From positions 62,001-126,000 of the forward strand of contig NZ_JAFIQT010000008.1 of the NCBI RefSeq assembly GCF_017355935.1: 64,000 nt of DNA, read 5' to 3'. The notes below the pieces were generated by a model. That model did not search any database. It was not told the origin of the DNA and saw nothing but the letters and a program-made list of their open reading frames with translations. The position numbers and the translations under genes are program-made. Below are positions 62,508 to 64,000 of this stretch, in pieces; within the stretch, counting starts at the first letter, position 1; each line of letters starts with the position of its first letter. The DNA is from Telluribacter humicola (GTDB taxonomy: Bacteria; Bacteroidota; Bacteroidia; Cytophagales; Spirosomataceae).

Positions 62508-62544
62508 AAGAAAAAGACAGCTTTCACTAGGCTGTCCTTTTCTT
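62508..62544. terminator. Imperfect bidirectional terminator
   Basis: GACAGC (62516-62521) pairs with GCTGTC (62531-62536). Beyond one mismatch, AAGAAAA pairs with TTTTCTT. It could end read-through from the secreted-protein gene on the minus strand. Confidence 0.5.
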
Positions 62545-62569
62545 AATTTATAACAGTATACCCCTCGCT

Positions 62570-62592
62570 GCCGCCAGTTTGCAACTGGCGGC
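62570..62592. repeat. REP-like palindrome, copy 1
   Basis: GCCGCCAGTT / AACTGGCGGC with a TGC loop, a 10-bp perfect hairpin. Its 21-base core is the exact reverse complement of the core of copy 2. Confidence 0.75.
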
Positions 62593-62714
62593 TTATGCTA
62601 TTAATAAAGTCTATGACTGGCGCATCAACCAATTTCCTTTGTGCCTTACTCCCAGATAGGTAGTAGTAGGGTAGTTACCGCTGGGCATACAAGTCAAAGA
62701 CTTGCCAGATATAT

Positions 62715-62737
62715 CCCGCCAGTTGCAAACTGGCGGG
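62715..62737. repeat. REP-like palindrome, copy 2, inverted
   Basis: CCCGCCAGTT / AACTGGCGGG with a GCA loop, a 10-bp perfect hairpin. The loop GCA against TGC shows it is inverted relative to copy 1, like the paired units of BIME elements. Confidence 0.75.
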
Positions 62738-62766
62738 AGCCTCGGGGATCGTATCCGGCTATCCCA

Positions 62767-63351
62767 TCATACCGGTATCGCTATAGTATAGGTACCATCA
62801 GGATAGAAAGTAATCTGTTTTTCGTTGTATACATTTCCACCCTGAACTCTGAATTGTTTAACTCTTAGCGGTTCGCCAGTTTTGGCATGACGAATAGGTA
62901 CTCCAGGCTTCTCTTCTGCATTGTACCATCTATCCTGCTTGGGAGGACGAATGTACAGCCTATCCTGAATGACCTCCTGCAGGCAACTAATCAACTCTTC
63001 TTTCTGACTATCAGTCAAGGGTCCCGATAGATGATCCTGGTTGTAAATAAGGACTACGTACCCATTGAAGGAGGCCCACTGCGTGGGAGGATTGTCCCGG
63101 TATCGGTCATCAATGATAGCCCGTAGGTACCACGTCTCCCTCCCCATAAGATCCTTGGACTTCGTTAAATGTACCACTCCTTTATCTCCCAAGTAATACC
63201 GTTTCTGGAAAGATTCCCGTATATACTCCATTAATAAATTTCGCTGTTGATCGTTATGCAGCTTCACTTCCTGGCATAGTTGACCAATACTGGCAGCAGG
63301 CTTAAGGAGTAATAACAGCAAAGGCAATAGGAGGTAAGGTCTTGGTTTCAT
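62767..63351 (-). CDS. Secreted protein of unknown function
   Basis: A 194-residue protein with a leucine-rich signal peptide (LLLPLLLLLLKPAASIG) and a mixed alpha/beta mature part. Visible strands include TWYLRAIIDDRYRDNPP, ASFNGYVVLIYNQD and QITFYPDGTYTIAIPV at the C-terminus. KEELISCLQEVIQDRLYIRP looks helical. I recognise no family. It may be periplasmic or outer-membrane associated. It is in the same direction as the AhpD-like gene 98 bases upstream. Two REP-like palindromes lie just past its stop codon. Confidence 0.72.
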   Translation of the reverse strand: MKPRPYLLLPLLLLLLKPAASIGQLCQEVKLHNDQQRNLLMEYIRESFQKRYYLGDKGVVHLTKSKDLMGRETWYLRAIIDDRYRDNPPTQWASFNGYVVLIYNQDHLSGPLTDSQKEELISCLQEVIQDRLYIRPPKQDRWYNAEEKPGVPIRHAKTGEPLRVKQFRVQGGNVYNEKQITFYPDGTYTIAIPV

Positions 63352-63449
63352 ACGTGCGTAACTTTATGGCAGGAATCTTCTTGACGAATAACAAGATAAG
63401 AACAAAAAAATATTGACGCCATTTTTTTGAGCTTGGGATATACTACCTA

Positions 63450-64000
63450 TTACAACAATACGCAGAAGCTCTTGAAGATAGCGCCTAAGCGTACAGCGTC
63501 AAAGATGCGAGCCTGGGTACCCCCGTGGCCAAGTACCGACTGCTCGTGTGAGGTAACGCAGAGTTCGCACCCGTTGAGAGCCGACACTACCAGGCTTAGC
63601 AGTTCGAAGAACTCCTTACCCAGGACCGGATTCATCATGATGCTCATCTTGATACCTGCCTGGGTAGTTTCGTAGTACTCCTTCTTCACAAAGTGACGGA
63701 AGCGGTAGAATACGTTGTTAGCATTAAGCAACGATACGCACGAAGCTACCTCGGCCAGTTCCTTCTCGTCGGCCCCTTCTTTGGCTGCCAGCTCTTCCAG
63801 AGCAGCGATCAGGGCCGTGCTTTTCTCGTTGATAGCTACACCCAGGGCCAGCAGGAGGGCTTCCTTACGGTTCAGGTTTTGTGACTTGAGTACGTTACCT
63901 ACGTTGATCTTGAGGTCCTTGAGGTAACGGTGGTCCTGCTTGGCGAGCTTGTCCAGCAAGACGCTTTCAAAATCAGTCGGAAGGTTTACTTCCTTATATA
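63450..64000 (-). CDS. Carboxymuconolactone decarboxylase / AhpD-like protein, start outside window
   Basis: The frame is open to the window edge; with TTG 63959 as start it would lack the conserved N-terminus, and the upstream codons encode YKEVNLPTDFESVLLDKLAK, which fits the family. Probably about ten residues are cut off. The AhpD fold is all-helical. The redox pair is in SALNGCELCVTSHE (CxxC with a histidine two residues further), as in alkyl hydroperoxide reductase AhpD, with MSIMMNPVLGKEFFELLSL before it. It may reduce AhpC; no ahpC is present in the visible part. Confidence 0.88.
   Translation of the reverse strand, partial: YKEVNLPTDFESVLLDKLAKQDHRYLKDLKINVGNVLKSQNLNRKEALLLALGVAINEKSTALIAALEELAAKEGADEKELAEVASCVSLLNANNVFYRFRHFVKKEYYETTQAGIKMSIMMNPVLGKEFFELLSLVVSALNGCELCVTSHEQSVLGHGGTQARIFDAVRLGAIFKSFCVLL

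Larger units (their letters stand above)
62310..62766. other. Intergenic region with REP-like palindromes
   Basis: The 457-base gap contains the ahcY promoter (62341-62348), an imperfect terminator (62508-62544) and two palindromes in inverted orientation (62570-62592 and 62715-62737). Nothing coding was seen. Confidence 0.6.

Noticed and set aside
1-64000. rRNA, tRNA, CRISPR arrays, insertion sequences, prophage
   Set aside because: No tRNA-like cloverleaf, regular spacer repeats, transposase or phage genes were seen in any gap.

Overview
The window reads as a chromosomal stretch of a Bacteroidota bacterium, most likely order Cytophagales. Reasons seen in the sequence: a TamL-type lipoprotein paired with TamB, YtxJ, a DUF4286 protein, a short HPF/RaiA protein, a carotenoid lycopene cyclase, SPII lipoproteins, outer-membrane receptors with a carboxypeptidase-regulatory domain, weak or absent Shine-Dalgarno sequences, and promoter-like TAnnTTTG boxes. 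No rRNA, tRNA, insertion sequence, prophage or CRISPR array was found. The window cuts a gene at each end (1-1356 and 63450-64000).

Layout. 1-9.7 kb: a coiled-coil membrane protein, a GNAT acetyltransferase, two hydrolases, an acyl-CoA ligase, a sugar-porter MFS, a lipase-like lipoprotein and an MscS channel. 9.7-14.5 kb: CysM, two tandem small lipoproteins, a PQQ quinoprotein with an internal cytochrome c, a small membrane protein and a DUF4286 protein. 14.5-18 kb: HPF/RaiA behind a leader that can form two exclusive hairpins, then two tandem paralogous polytopic membrane proteins of unknown function. 18-22.6 kb: an RND adaptor and pump. 22.6-29.7 kb, mostly minus strand: MBL hydrolase, MetK behind a GC-rich structured leader, CrtY, LipA, a secreted protein, OsmC, YtxJ and a small conserved protein. 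29.8-34 kb: WaaA, a ROK regulator, RsgA and methylmalonyl-CoA epimerase. 34-42.2 kb: the TamL/TamB envelope system and a LolA-like protein. 42.5-50 kb: cystathionine beta-synthase, an outer-membrane receptor, a GH20 hexosaminidase, MsrB and EcsC. 50-64 kb: zinc metalloprotease, PyrD, FtsK, a LolA-type carrier, PurQ, a sulfatase, AhcY, two small secreted proteins and an AhpD-like protein.

How genes fit together. MetK, AhcY, cystathionine beta-synthase and CysM cover SAM synthesis, SAH breakdown, transsulfuration and cysteine synthesis, but lie in separate units. TamB/TamL, two LolA-like proteins and WaaA serve envelope building. GH20 and the sulfatase suggest glycan degradation. Most genes are housekeeping and there is no sign of recent transfer.

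The most interesting signals are non-coding: the metK leader (about 25029-25155, minus), the raiA leader (about 14611-14690), an inverted pair of REP-like palindromes (62570-62737), nested inverted repeats at the lolA/purQ junction, and a set of very long perfect-stem terminators. All RNA structures were found by eye; no folding or covariance calculation was run.
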